A stretch of DNA of 42,266 nt from Alg239-R122 sp041746135 (GCA_041746135.1 JBGTHQ010000006.1:1-42266); one strand, 5' to 3'. Numbered from the stretch's first letter, positions 32,615 to 40,734 are shown. Notes: generated from the sequence alone by a model not told the origin. Made by a program: numbers and translations.

Positions 32615-35600
32615 ATGCAGATAAGGCGGCTTAAACTTTCGGGTTTCAAAAGCTTTGTCGATCCCACCGACCTGCGCATAGAAAAGGGGCTGACCGGTAT
32701 TGTCGGCCCCAATGGCTGCGGCAAATCCAACCTGCTTGAAGCAATCCGCTGGGTAATGGGCGAAAACTCGCCCAAATCTATGCGGGGCGGCGGCATGGAA
32801 GACGTGATTTTCGCCGGCACCGCGACCCGGCCCGAACGCAGTTTTGCCGAAGTCTCGCTGCTCGCCGATATCGGTTCCGGCGAGCATGTCACCACACTGG
32901 CGGGTTCCAATGATGGCGGCGAGTTGCAAGACGAGCTCGAGGTCGTGCGCCGGATCGAGCGCGGCGCGGGCAGCGCCTATCGCGCCAATGGCCGCGACGT
33001 GCGCGCCAAGGATATCGCATTGATCTTTGCCGATGCCGCCACCGGCGCGCATTCACCTGCACTTGTCAGCCAGGGCAAGATCGCCGCCGTGATCGCCGCC
33101 AAACCGGCCGAACGGCGGATGATGCTGGAAGAAGCGGCGGGCATTGCCGGACTGCACGTTCGGCGCAGGGACGCCGAACAGAAATTGCGCGCCGCCGAAA
33201 CCAACCTCGACCGGCTTGATACGATATTGGCCGATATGGACGCGCGCTCGGCGCATCTTCGGCGGCAGGCCAAGGCAGCGGAGCGTTATAAAAGATTGAG
33301 CGGGGAGATCAGCACGGCCGAGGCGCGGCTAATCTACGCGCGCTGGCGCGATGCCGCCGAGGCCGCGAAACTGGCCAAGGAAGAAGCCGCCAAGGCCGAA
33401 GATTTTGTTACGACCGCGCATACTGCGCAGAAAGCGGCGCAGGACGCGCAATCCGCCGCCACGCGAAAACTCGCCGAAGCGCGCAGCGTGCTACAGGACA
33501 AACGCGACAATGCAAACGCGCTGAAGCACCAGATTGAAGCGCTGCAGGGACAATTGGACAATGTGAATCAACGCATTGCCGATCTCGACCGCCAGAACGC
33601 ACGGCTGAATGAGGACAGCGCGCGTGAGGATCAGCTGACCCATGACGCAGCCGCCGCGCTGACCCGCCTCGAACAAGAAAGCGAGCGCGTTGTTGCCGAT
33701 TTGGAGACACAGGAAAAGCAGCGCCCCGAACAGGAACGCAATTACGACAATGCCGAACGTGCCGCGCGCGGCAGCGAAGTCGAACTGGCCAAGGCGCTGG
33801 CCGAACAGGCGCGCGTGCAGGCCGAAATCCGTGTGGCCGAAGCTGCGTTGGGGGCCGCGCAGTTACGCGCCGATCGGCTGGCATCCGACCTTGAGCGTGT
33901 CGATGCTCAGAACAGTGCGCAGGGAGAGATCGGCGATCTTGAGAGCGCCTTTGCCGACGCCGAAACCCGCAAGGGAGCCGCCGAAAAAGCGCTGCTCGCT
34001 GCGCGGGAAACACTCGACGCACGCGAAGCGCAGCGCGGCGATCTAACCGAGGCGCGCGCCACACACGAAAGCGCGCTTTCCGCCGCGCAAGCCGAACATG
34101 CAGCGCTGACACGAGAACGCGACGCCCTTACCCGCGATCTGTCGCAATCGGACGGTGCCAACAAAGCGCTCGATCAGGTCCGCGCGGCCAGCGGTTATGA
34201 AATCGCTCTGGCCGCGGCTTTGGGCGATGATTTATATGCCTCGATCACGGACACAGACGCAGAGGGACGGTTCTGGACGGGAACCGCGGTGCCGGAGAGT
34301 TCCGGCGAAATCCGCGCGGGTGCAAGCCGCCTGATCGACCATGTTATCGCGCCCGATGCCCTCGCCGCCCGCCTCCAGCATATCTGGGTTGCCGATAGCG
34401 ATGACGGCGCACCGCTTGGCCTTGGCGAGCGGCTGGTCACCACGGGCGGCAGATTGCGGCGTTGGGACGGATTTATCGCCAGCGGCGACGGGGCGGCAGC
34501 CGCGGAAAAACTGGCGCGGCGCAACCGCCTTGAAGAGTTGCAAAAACTTGCGCCCGCTGCCCAGTCTGCAGTAACGCAGGCCGAAACCGGACTGGCGGCA
34601 AGCAACGAAAAACTTAACGCCTTGCATGACGAGATCCGTGACGCCCGTGCCGCCATAGATACAGCCAGCGCCGAGGAACGCGAAGCATTGCGTGCGCTCG
34701 ACCAAGCCGAACATGCCCGTCGCCACGCGCAGGAACGCCGCGCCGAGCTGAGCGTGCAGATCGAAGCCCTTACCGCCGAACTGACCGCGGCGCAGGCCGA
34801 GCTTGCGACCGCGCGGGCGGAGCGTAGCGCGCTGCCCAATGGCGCGAAACAACAGGCGGATACTCAGCGGCTGCAAACACAGAGCGATACCGCCCGCACC
34901 GCCATGCAAACTGCGCAGGCGGCTTTGTCGTCGCTCGACCAGGCGCTCTCCGCGGCGCGCGAACGCAAGGCGGTGATCCGCGCCGAAATCAACGGCTGGC
35001 AGGCGCGCTCGTCCGAAGCCGCCACCCGCATGGCCGATATGACGAAACGCGCCGGGCAACTGGCCGAAGAACGTGCGGTGCTTGCCGCCAAACCGGATTC
35101 GCTGCAACAACAGATTGCCGCCAAGACCGCGCGGCACGAGCAAGAAGCGGCCAGCCTGCAATCACTGGAAACCGTGGCCGTCAGAGCTGAGAGCGAACTG
35201 CGCGCCCAAGAAACCACCTTTTCCGCCGCCGCCGAAACGCTGGCGACCGCGCGCGAAGAGCGCGCCGGTGCGGTGGCGCGCGCTGAAAATCAGGATTTGC
35301 GCCGTGTCGAGATGGGCCGCGTGTCGGGCGAACGCTTTCAATGCTCGCCGCCGATGCTGCCTGAAAAAGCCGGGTTTGATGCCGACCGCGTGGAAGATGC
35401 GGTGACCGAATCCGCACGGCACGAGAAGCTCAATGCCGACCGCGAGCGCATCGGTCCGGTCAATCTGGTCGCCACCGACGAACTCGAAGAAACTGAGGCG
35501 GAAATTGCCAAGGGTCATGCAGACCATGCCGAACTCACTGAAGCGGTGCACCGGTTGCGCGGCTCGATCGGCGGCCTGAACCGCGAGGGGCGCGCGCGGC

Positions 35601-36076
35601 TGTCCGCGGCATTCGAAGCGGTCGACACGCATTTCCAGCGATTATTCGCGCGGCTGTTTGGCGGCGGCAAGGCGCATCTGGAACTGATCGACAGCGACGA
35701 TCCGCTCGAGGCCGGGCTGGAAATTATGGCGCAGCCGCCGGGCAAAAGGCTGTCCTCGCTGATGTTGCTGTCGGGCGGCGAACAGGCGCTGACTGCGGTC
35801 GCGTTAATCTTCGCGCTGTTCCTCACCAATCCCGCGCCAATCTGCGTGCTCGACGAGGTTGATGCGCCGCTCGACGATGCCAATATCGAGCGGTTTTGCG
35901 ACCTGCTTGACGCGATGGTGCGCGAAACCGATACCCGCTATCTGATCGTCACACACAATGCCGTGACCATGAGCCGCATGCACCGCCTGTTCGGCGTGAC
36001 GATGATCGAGCAGGGCATATCGCGACTGGTCTCGGTCGATCTGGGCGGCGCGGAAGAATTGCTGGCGGCGGAGTGA
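32615..36076 (+). CDS. smc: chromosome segregation protein SMC
   Basis: 1153 residues, normal length. Walker A at 31-39 (GPNGCGKSN) in the N-terminal head with an Arg/Gln-loop, a long first coiled coil (about 165-500, rich in A/E/K/R/Q), hinge domain (about 525-640, SGYEIALAAALGDDL...), second coiled coil, then the ABC signature LLSGGEQALTAVAL near 1052 and Walker B ICVLDEVDAPLDDAN near 1077, and a D-loop/H-loop ending LIVTHNAVTM. Forms the condensin-like ATPase that organises the chromosome with ScpA and ScpB, which are not in this window. Shine-Dalgarno AAGGGGATG precedes ATG 32615. Confidence 0.97.
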   Translation: MQIRRLKLSGFKSFVDPTDLRIEKGLTGIVGPNGCGKSNLLEAIRWVMGENSPKSMRGGGMEDVIFAGTATRPERSFAEVSLLADIGSGEHVTTLAGSNDGGELQDELEVVRRIERGAGSAYRANGRDVRAKDIALIFADAATGAHSPALVSQGKIAAVIAAKPAERRMMLEEAAGIAGLHVRRRDAEQKLRAAETNLDRLDTILADMDARSAHLRRQAKAAERYKRLSGEISTAEARLIYARWRDAAEAAKLAKEEAAKAEDFVTTAHTAQKAAQDAQSAATRKLAEARSVLQDKRDNANALKHQIEALQGQLDNVNQRIADLDRQNARLNEDSAREDQLTHDAAAALTRLEQESERVVADLETQEKQRPEQERNYDNAERAARGSEVELAKALAEQARVQAEIRVAEAALGAAQLRADRLASDLERVDAQNSAQGEIGDLESAFADAETRKGAAEKALLAARETLDAREAQRGDLTEARATHESALSAAQAEHAALTRERDALTRDLSQSDGANKALDQVRAASGYEIALAAALGDDLYASITDTDAEGRFWTGTAVPESSGEIRAGASRLIDHVIAPDALAARLQHIWVADSDDGAPLGLGERLVTTGGRLRRWDGFIASGDGAAAAEKLARRNRLEELQKLAPAAQSAVTQAETGLAASNEKLNALHDEIRDARAAIDTASAEEREALRALDQAEHARRHAQERRAELSVQIEALTAELTAAQAELATARAERSALPNGAKQQADTQRLQTQSDTARTAMQTAQAALSSLDQALSAARERKAVIRAEINGWQARSSEAATRMADMTKRAGQLAEERAVLAAKPDSLQQQIAAKTARHEQEAASLQSLETVAVRAESELRAQETTFSAAAETLATAREERAGAVARAENQDLRRVEMGRVSGERFQCSPPMLPEKAGFDADRVEDAVTESARHEKLNADRERIGPVNLVATDELEETEAEIAKGHADHAELTEAVHRLRGSIGGLNREGRARLSAAFEAVDTHFQRLFARLFGGGKAHLELIDSDDPLEAGLEIMAQPPGKRLSSLMLLSGGEQALTAVALIFALFLTNPAPICVLDEVDAPLDDANIERFCDLLDAMVRETDTRYLIVTHNAVTMSRMHRLFGVTMIEQGISRLVSVDLGGAEELLAAE

Positions 36077-36083
36077 ATTGGAA

Positions 36084-36117
36084 TTGACTATTTAGTGTAG
36101 TTACATTAAGTAGTCAA
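36084..36117. promoter_or_regulatory. 34-bp imperfect palindrome upstream of brnTA
   Basis: TTGACTATTTAGTGTAG (36084-36100) is followed at once by a strand that is its inverted copy in 14 of 17 positions (36101-36117, ending TAGTCAA). AT-rich, no T-tract, so not an intrinsic terminator for smc even though it starts 7 bases after its stop. It lies about 120 bases upstream of brnT, farther than a normal BrnA operator, but no other dyad is obvious between smc and brnT. Confidence 0.5.
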
Positions 36118-36237
36118 CTTTGTCCGAGAACCGAAAAATATATAACCCTAAAGCAGATAATCTGAAACTGTATTGGTCAAAATGCATTTTTCATGAAAGC
36201 CGTTTTTTACAACAGCTCCTAGTTATGGCATTATCTC

Positions 36238-36510
36238 ATGGTTATCGAATATGACGAAGTTAAGCGGCTCAAAACACTGAAAGAACGTGAACTTGATTTT
36301 GCTGATTCACCCGTTATCTTCAATGGACCAGAACTTACTATCTTGGATGATAGACAAAACTATGGAGAAGATCGTTATATTACATATGGATACATGCAGG
36401 ATAATTTAGTTGTACTTGTATGGACAATGCGCTTGCATAACCGTCGAATTATTTCTTTGAGAAAAGCCAATGATAGAGAAAACAGAAAATTCAAAAAAGC
36501 CATGGATTGA
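36238..36510 (+). CDS. brnT: BrnT family ribonuclease toxin
   Basis: 90 residues, BrnT length. Family traits seen: KRLKTLKERELDFADSPVIF, a DDRQNYGEDRYITYGYM segment and the C-terminal RIISLRKANDRENRKFKKA, which carries the basic residues of the RelE-like RNase fold. In type II systems of this kind BrnT degrades RNA and is silenced by BrnA. Clearly AT-richer than smc and the preceding genes, suggesting acquisition. No good Shine-Dalgarno precedes ATG 36238. Overlaps brnA by 41 bases, the usual toxin-first order. Confidence 0.88.
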   Translation: MVIEYDEVKRLKTLKERELDFADSPVIFNGPELTILDDRQNYGEDRYITYGYMQDNLVVLVWTMRLHNRRIISLRKANDRENRKFKKAMD

Positions 36511-36751
36511 TCCCGACGACGCTCCAGAATGGACAGACGATCAATTTGATCGTGCCCAATTTTCCATTGGCGGCAAAATTATTCGCGAAGCGCAAGGCAC
36601 GCTCACCAAGCGTGGCCGTCCTCCTCTCAAAAATCCCAAAGAACAAGTTACCATTCGCCTCGACAAAGCCGTGGTCGACAAATTGAAAGCGGGCGGTCGC
36701 GGGTGGCAAACACGTATCAATGCGGAATTGCGTAAGGCCCTCGGTCTTTAA
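36470..36751 (+). CDS. brnA: BrnA antitoxin
   Basis: 93 residues. The N-terminal part (PWIDPDDAPEWTDDQFDRAQF) is the acidic toxin-binding arm; RGRPPLKNPKEQVTIRLDKAVVDKLKAGGRGWQTRINAELRKALGL is the ribbon-helix-helix DNA-binding domain typical of BrnA. Expected to neutralise BrnT and repress the operon. Its TAA overlaps the convergent soxR stop by 4 bases (36748-36751), so no room for a separate terminator. Confidence 0.9.
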   Translation: MIEKTENSKKPWIDPDDAPEWTDDQFDRAQFSIGGKIIREAQGTLTKRGRPPLKNPKEQVTIRLDKAVVDKLKAGGRGWQTRINAELRKALGL

Positions 36752-37194
36752 TTCCCGTCCAAAACCAGCCGTGGTCCAGGCCCTCGTAACCCCGCCCGGT
36801 CCTCCGGATTATAGAGCTTGCATTTGGCAAGGCTCAGGCAGCCGCAGCCTATACATCCATCCAGCCTATCCCGTGTGCGCTCCAGCTGCGCGATCTTTGC
36901 ATTAATACCGTCACGCATCGCGCGGCTGATCTTGCGCCAGTCGGCGGCATTGGGGTTGCGGCCCTGCGGCAGCTTCGCCAGCTCCGCCTCGATCTCGCGG
37001 ATGGTGAGGCCGAGCTGCTGCGCGATCAGCACGAACGACAGCCGCCGGATATCGCCGCGCAGGAAGCGCCTTTGCCCGCCGCCGGTGCGGAAAGGCTCGA
37101 CCAGCCCCTTGTCCTCGTAAAACCGGATCGCCGATACCGACAGCCCGGTACGCCCCGCCAGTTCGCCGATCGTCAACATTTTGCTAGGCTGCAT
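36748..37194 (-). CDS. soxR: redox-sensing MerR-family activator SoxR
   Basis: 148 residues. The MerR helix-turn-helix is LTIGELAGRTGLSVSAIRFYEDKGLV, followed by the wing RTGGGQRRFLRGD and a dimerisation coiled coil. The [2Fe-2S] ligands are Cys114, Cys117, Cys119 and Cys125 (CIGCGCLSLAKC, C-x2-C-x-C-x5-C), the SoxR signature. It senses redox-cycling compounds and superoxide. Its ATG at 37194 is about 31 bases from a perfect SoxR box (37229-37246), which lies in the divergent promoter with the VOC gene. In non-enteric bacteria SoxR directly controls small sets of efflux and modifying enzymes, and the VOC protein fits that pattern. Confidence 0.95.
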   Translation of the reverse strand: MQPSKMLTIGELAGRTGLSVSAIRFYEDKGLVEPFRTGGGQRRFLRGDIRRLSFVLIAQQLGLTIREIEAELAKLPQGRNPNAADWRKISRAMRDGINAKIAQLERTRDRLDGCIGCGCLSLAKCKLYNPEDRAGLRGPGPRLVLDGN

Positions 37195-37224
37195 CCTGTT
37201 ATCCCTGAAGCTATAAAATATCTC

Positions 37225-37255
37225 TTGACCTCAATTTAGCTTGAGGTTGTACGAA
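37225..37255 (+). promoter_or_regulatory. SoxR box within a 19-bp-spaced promoter
   Basis: CCTCAATTTAGCTTGAGG (37229-37246) is a perfect inverted repeat CCTCAA-N6-TTGAGG, the consensus SoxR operator. It sits between a -35-like TTGACC (37225-37230) and a -10-like TACGAA (37250-37255) with the 19-base spacer characteristic of MerR-family-activated promoters, reading towards the VOC gene (37317). The same dyad can serve soxR autoregulation on the minus strand. Confidence 0.88.
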
Positions 37256-37316
37256 TCACATTACCAGCAGTTTCCATCCCTGTGAACTGCGTTTTTAAAG
37301 GTAAGGATAATGACCG

Positions 37317-37715
37317 ATGACACAGACAAAACCTGCAAAGCCGGCGCGGATAGAGCACGCCAACCTGACCGTCGCGGACCCGCATGCATCCGCGGATTTA
37401 ATGCGCGCGCTTTTCGGATGGCATATCCGGTGGGAGGGGCCCTCGATGCTGGGTGGCCACACCGTCCATGTGGGGAGCGAGAATGATTATCTCGCGTTCT
37501 ACACCAATGCCGAGGTGAAAGCCGCCCGCCCGCATTTCGAAAAAGGCGTGCCGCTCAATCATGTCGGCATTGTCGTCGATAATCTTGATGCGGTGGAGGA
37601 GAAAGTCGTCGCTGCGGGGCTCGAGCCGTTCAGCCACGGCAACTACGAACCGGGGCGGCGGTTCTATTTTTTCGATAATAACGGGATAGAGTTCGAGGTG
37701 GTGAGTTATGACTGA
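37317..37715 (+). CDS. VOC family protein (glyoxalase/dioxygenase/resistance fold), SoxR target
   Basis: 132 residues, one VOC module pair. Metal-ligand positions are visible: His14 in RIEHANLTVADP, a His in VPLNHVGIVVDNLD and a C-terminal Glu in NNGIEFEVVSYD. Such proteins bind divalent metals and act as lyases, dioxygenases or drug-binding proteins; exact role unknown. The SoxR box upstream implies induction by redox-active compounds, so detoxification is a reasonable inference. ATG 37317 is used (an ATG at 37310 is out of frame). Confidence 0.85.
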   Translation: MTQTKPAKPARIEHANLTVADPHASADLMRALFGWHIRWEGPSMLGGHTVHVGSENDYLAFYTNAEVKAARPHFEKGVPLNHVGIVVDNLDAVEEKVVAAGLEPFSHGNYEPGRRFYFFDNNGIEFEVVSYD

Positions 37716-38100
37716 GTGCCAAATCAGTCCCTCCCCGAGCTTGTTTGGGGAGGGACAGTAGGCGCGAGAGCGATGGAGGTAAAGGGTATGGCGATAATAG
37801 CGATTATAGTTGAACATCCAAAAATGGCTGCTTGCGAACCATTTGCGGACATTTGACCGATTAGGAATTACTCTTAACACCGGTTATTCGGGTTGCCAGC
37901 GGCAATGCCGTTTCTCCATGCTCCGTCAGCAATTTCAGGAAAGTGGAATCGTGGACTAATTTCGAGAAAGCGGAGTCTGTCGGCCCGATCCCCCGGCGGC
38001 GCTTACCCATGATACGTTTCCGATCGAAAAGCCGTCCTCTTCACAACGGCCGTCCCCCGTCGCAGCGAACTGCTCTATACAACCCAAACTTAGACCGTGT
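37716..38100. other. gene-poor gap with a GC hairpin and a short ORF
   Basis: GTCCCTCCCC (37727-37736) and GGGGAGGGAC (37747-37756) form a perfect 10-bp stem, loop GAGCTTGTTT, without a following T-tract; it may end the VOC transcript or be a dispersed repeat. The rest shows no convincing gene. A minus-strand frame from ATG 38010 to TAA 37861 encodes 49 residues (begins MGKRRRGIGPTDSAFSKLV), open further upstream only to an in-frame stop; it is not recognised and may be a remnant. Confidence 0.45.
37861..38010 (-). CDS. possible 49-residue ORF, unrecognised
   Basis: Basic start (MGKRRRG), then GIGPTDSAFSKLVHDSTFLK and an amphipathic LLTEHGETALPLATRI. No Shine-Dalgarno worth the name and no match to a known family. 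It may be the tail of a decayed gene, since the neighbourhood is gene-poor and mixed in composition. Listed with low confidence. Confidence 0.2.
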   Translation of the reverse strand: MGKRRRGIGPTDSAFSKLVHDSTFLKLLTEHGETALPLATRITGVKSNS

Positions 38101-39558
38101 TCATTTGCCTACGGAGGTTGTTAGTGCGATCCGGTCCTCAGCGACTGTCACGGTCACCGGCTGGTCGATGCTCAAAGTGAGACCAGGAACCGAAAGATTG
38201 ACAGCATTCAGCATATGGTCTCCGCGGGACAATTGATCGAGTTCCGGCAGTTTGACATCTTCGTCAAGGGAAACGGTATAGATCTTTGTAACCGGTTCAC
38301 CAGATGCAACTGGCAATCTTTCCGTCATGATCGAAAGGCCTTGAACCCCAAGCTTGATGCCCGGCCTTTCCATCTGAAAATCGGTAACATTGAGGAAAGC
38401 TGTGGCGGACTTTCCGACAGCAATCATCTCTTTCGTATTGCTGAACTCCCGACCATCGGCCAATCGATCGCGGGGTATTGATATCGTGAGAACCAGATGA
38501 CGGGATCCCAGTTGCATGAAATCCGCCATGTTCTCGATCGTTTCCGGCGCGGCGGCCAAAGCAGCCCTGACATCGGCCATGATCTGCTCCGCATCATATT
38601 CGATGCGTGCGGCAGCAGCGAGACGCTCTCGTTCGCTATTATCCGTGACATCCAATGTGCTTTCCAATACGGCATCAAGCGACTCTCCGGCTGCGATGCG
38701 CGCCTGCCAGTCAGCGCCGGACCGATCCAGCAACATGGCGATCGCTCCGCCAACGTCATACGCCCGTGCCCGAAACCAATTGCCGCTGTAGGAACCTTCT
38801 GGATTGGCAAAAAGACTATTGCGCAAACCCTCCGCCAATTTGTCGGCAACGCTGCCGACATCCTCGCCCAGCACCTCCGACGAAGCTTCAAGCCCGGCAT
38901 ACTGTGCCGTGCCTTCCCATCGCTCGAAATATCGTTCCTTTCCAACGACCGCTTCTCCCACAGTTCCTTCGCGAATGCGTCTCAACGCTATATACTGGCG
39001 AGCGAAGTCAGTCCTTCGCGCGTCGGTTTCGGCCAGGACAGCATCGGCCAGCACCCGCCTTTCAAGCTCGGCTGCAGGAGTGAATGCGGCCCGGTCCGGT
39101 ATGGCGGTCAAATCGAGATATTCGCCGCCGTGCTTCCAGTCTGTCTTGTCGAAAGCATCGCGCTGAAAATCATGAAACTGTTCGTGGAATAGCATGGTGG
39201 CACTATCCGGCCAGTCATCGCCAATCTGAACCATCATCATGTTCGGTGTGCCTGCCGGGTAATCGAACACAAACATGGTATCCGCGTCAGGCAACTCGCC
39301 AGCGCGGTAGGTTATGGCACGGGGGCTTCCTTCGGCTCCGACGAGAACAGCGCCATGAGAGGGATCATATAGAACGAAGCCCTGTTCTTCCGGCCAGTAG
39401 CCGGGCCATATGCGAGACAATGCATCAGAGCGATCGAGGATCAGGCTCGCCTTGGCACTAAGGTCGGCCGCGGGATCTTCAATTTGAGGATGCGGCACAG
39501 CATTGGACGACAGCGTTAGCGTTGAAGCGAGCAACCAGCTCAGAACCGCATTTGCCAT
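38101..39558 (-). CDS. exported HExxH protein, putative zinc metallopeptidase
   Basis: 485 residues, not recognised as a named family. N-terminal signal peptide (MANAVLSWLLASTLTLSSNA, AxA-like cleavage near 20). A zinc motif HEQFH at 125-129 (TMLFHEQFHDFQ) and, 86 residues later, a Glu in RWEGTAQYAG (Glu215) that could be the third ligand, as in gluzincins with a HExxH...E arrangement. VQIGDDWPDSATMLFHEQFH reads like a strand followed by the active-site helix. The C-terminal third (about 350-485) is beta-rich with repeated hydrophobic strands, perhaps a binding domain. Expected in the periplasm or secreted. No neighbouring gene indicates a substrate. Monocistronic. Confidence 0.65.
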   Translation of the reverse strand: MANAVLSWLLASTLTLSSNAVPHPQIEDPAADLSAKASLILDRSDALSRIWPGYWPEEQGFVLYDPSHGAVLVGAEGSPRAITYRAGELPDADTMFVFDYPAGTPNMMMVQIGDDWPDSATMLFHEQFHDFQRDAFDKTDWKHGGEYLDLTAIPDRAAFTPAAELERRVLADAVLAETDARRTDFARQYIALRRIREGTVGEAVVGKERYFERWEGTAQYAGLEASSEVLGEDVGSVADKLAEGLRNSLFANPEGSYSGNWFRARAYDVGGAIAMLLDRSGADWQARIAAGESLDAVLESTLDVTDNSERERLAAAARIEYDAEQIMADVRAALAAAPETIENMADFMQLGSRHLVLTISIPRDRLADGREFSNTKEMIAVGKSATAFLNVTDFQMERPGIKLGVQGLSIMTERLPVASGEPVTKIYTVSLDEDVKLPELDQLSRGDHMLNAVNLSVPGLTLSIDQPVTVTVAEDRIALTTSVGK

Positions 39559-39864
39559 TATATTCTCCTGTAACGGACTGAAAAGGAATGTCAGTTTCGG
39601 CTGTGCTGATTTTCTTGATACCGTAATTCCTGCTGTAAAATAACGCTATTTTTGGGGACAGGCAGTAGATGGCGGCGCAGTCAAAAAGTTCTGGCTAGCG
39701 TCAAACCAAGCCTCCCTTTCTCCTTCAATTTCAGCCATTCGATCCAATAGAGGAGCGAGTTGATAATCGTCCTGAATTCTCCTTTCTGAATTCCTGGCCC
39801 ACGATTTTCTATTGAAACCTGTTTAGAATGCGCTTATTTCAAAATGGCGAGCCGGGCCCCTCTG
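39559..39864. other. gap with a coding-like but start-less frame
   Basis: No intact gene. On the minus strand a frame is open from 39822 to a TAG at 39646 and reads like protein (RRIQDDYQLAPLLDRMAE, then GEREAWFDASQNFL), but it has no usable start after the in-frame TAA at 39825-39823. It could be the C-terminal end of a decayed gene. Promoter elements for the 39997 operon should lie in the right part, but none is obvious. Confidence 0.35.
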
Positions 39865-39991
39865 GCGGATGATGTGTAAAGACACATCGCCCGTGATGTC
39901 GGATCGCTCCCTGAAAGGGGGGCAGATCGACTGATGGTTGCCATTCATGCATCAGAACCACTGCCCCCCTTCGGATAGACATCGAAGGAGG
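39865..39991 (+). promoter_or_regulatory. structured leader RNA, candidate riboswitch, of the Bax-inhibitor gene
   Basis: Helices found by eye. P0: GATGTGT (39871-39877) with ACACATC (39882-39888), loop AAAG. A: GCTCCCT (39906-39912) with GGGGGGC (39917-39923), GAAA tetraloop, extendable by GATC (39902) and GATC (39926). B: GGGGGGCAG (39917-39925) with CTGCCCCCC (39961-39969), plus inner CTGATG (39931) and CATCAG (39950). C: CCTTCG (39968-39973) with CGAAGG (39983-39988). P1: GATGTC (39895-39900) with GACATC (39978-39983). A and B share 39917-39923; C and P1 share 39983; B and C touch at 39968-39969. C covers part of the Shine-Dalgarno AAGGAGG (39985-39991). This allows ON (P1+B) and OFF (A+C) states. 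A ybhL leader RNA family is known before such genes in alphaproteobacteria; homology to it is unproven. Confidence 0.65.
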
Positions 39992-39996
39992 TTCTT

Positions 39997-40731
39997 ATGG
40001 AAAGAATTGTGAAACCGCGCGGCAGCGGATCTGCCACGGGCGTTCAATATGACGCTGGATTGCGCAAGCATCTGACCGGCGTTTTCGTCTATATGGGCGG
40101 CGGTCTGATCTTATCGGCAGCGGTCGCTTTTGCCGTGGCGAATGTTGCCCCCCTTGCCGCTCTGATTTTCGGCACACCGCTCAAATGGGTGGCGATCTTC
40201 GCGCCGCTGGCTCTCGTCATGTTCGCTTCGTTCCGGTTCGAACGGCTTTCCATGGGCGCGCTGCAAGGCCTGTTCTGGGGCTTTGCCGCACTAATGGGTG
40301 TTTCTTTGGCCAGTGCGCTGCTGGTCTTTACCGGCGGTAGCATCGTGCAGGCATTTTTGAGCGCCGCTGTGGTTTTCCTGGCAATGGCGCTCTGGGGCTA
40401 TACGACAAAGCGCGACCTGTCAGGTTGGAGCAGTTTCCTGATGATCGGCCTGATCGGCGTTATCGGCGCATCTATCGTGAACCTGTTCCTCGCTTCTGGC
40501 GCGCTGTCGATGATCGTGTCGATCGTTGGCGTTATTGTATTTACCGGCCTGACGGCATGGGACATGCAGCGCCTACGAAGCGAGTATATCGCCTATAGCT
40601 CCACGAATGCGGTCGCCGGGCAAGCCACCTTGGGCAAGCTTCAAGTCATGGGAGCACTTTCCCTCTATCTCAATTTCATCAACCTGTTTCAGATGCTGCT
40701 GAGCCTGTTCGGCCAGCGGCAGGAAGGATAA
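39997..40731 (+). CDS. Bax inhibitor-1 / YccA family membrane protein
   Basis: 244 residues with about seven transmembrane segments after a short charged start (MERIVKPRGSGSATGVQYD). TMBIM motifs: GYTTKRDLSGWSSFLMIGLIG, VFTGLTAWDMQRLR and the final GALSLYLNFINLFQMLLSL. Bacterial members such as YetJ conduct Ca2+ in a pH-sensitive way, and E. coli YccA modulates FtsH; either role is possible. Very strong Shine-Dalgarno AAGGAGG 5 bases before ATG 39997, partly coverable by a leader hairpin. Zinc-ribbon gene follows after 3 bases, then a small membrane protein and a Na+/Ca2+ antiporter. Confidence 0.93.
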   Translation: MERIVKPRGSGSATGVQYDAGLRKHLTGVFVYMGGGLILSAAVAFAVANVAPLAALIFGTPLKWVAIFAPLALVMFASFRFERLSMGALQGLFWGFAALMGVSLASALLVFTGGSIVQAFLSAAVVFLAMALWGYTTKRDLSGWSSFLMIGLIGVIGASIVNLFLASGALSMIVSIVGVIVFTGLTAWDMQRLRSEYIAYSSTNAVAGQATLGKLQVMGALSLYLNFINLFQMLLSLFGQRQEG

Positions 40732-40734
40732 ACC

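Noticed and set aside
39865..39969. yybP-ykoY manganese riboswitch
   Set aside because: The conserved three-way junction loop sequences of that class are not recognisable, although a distant relationship cannot be excluded by eye.
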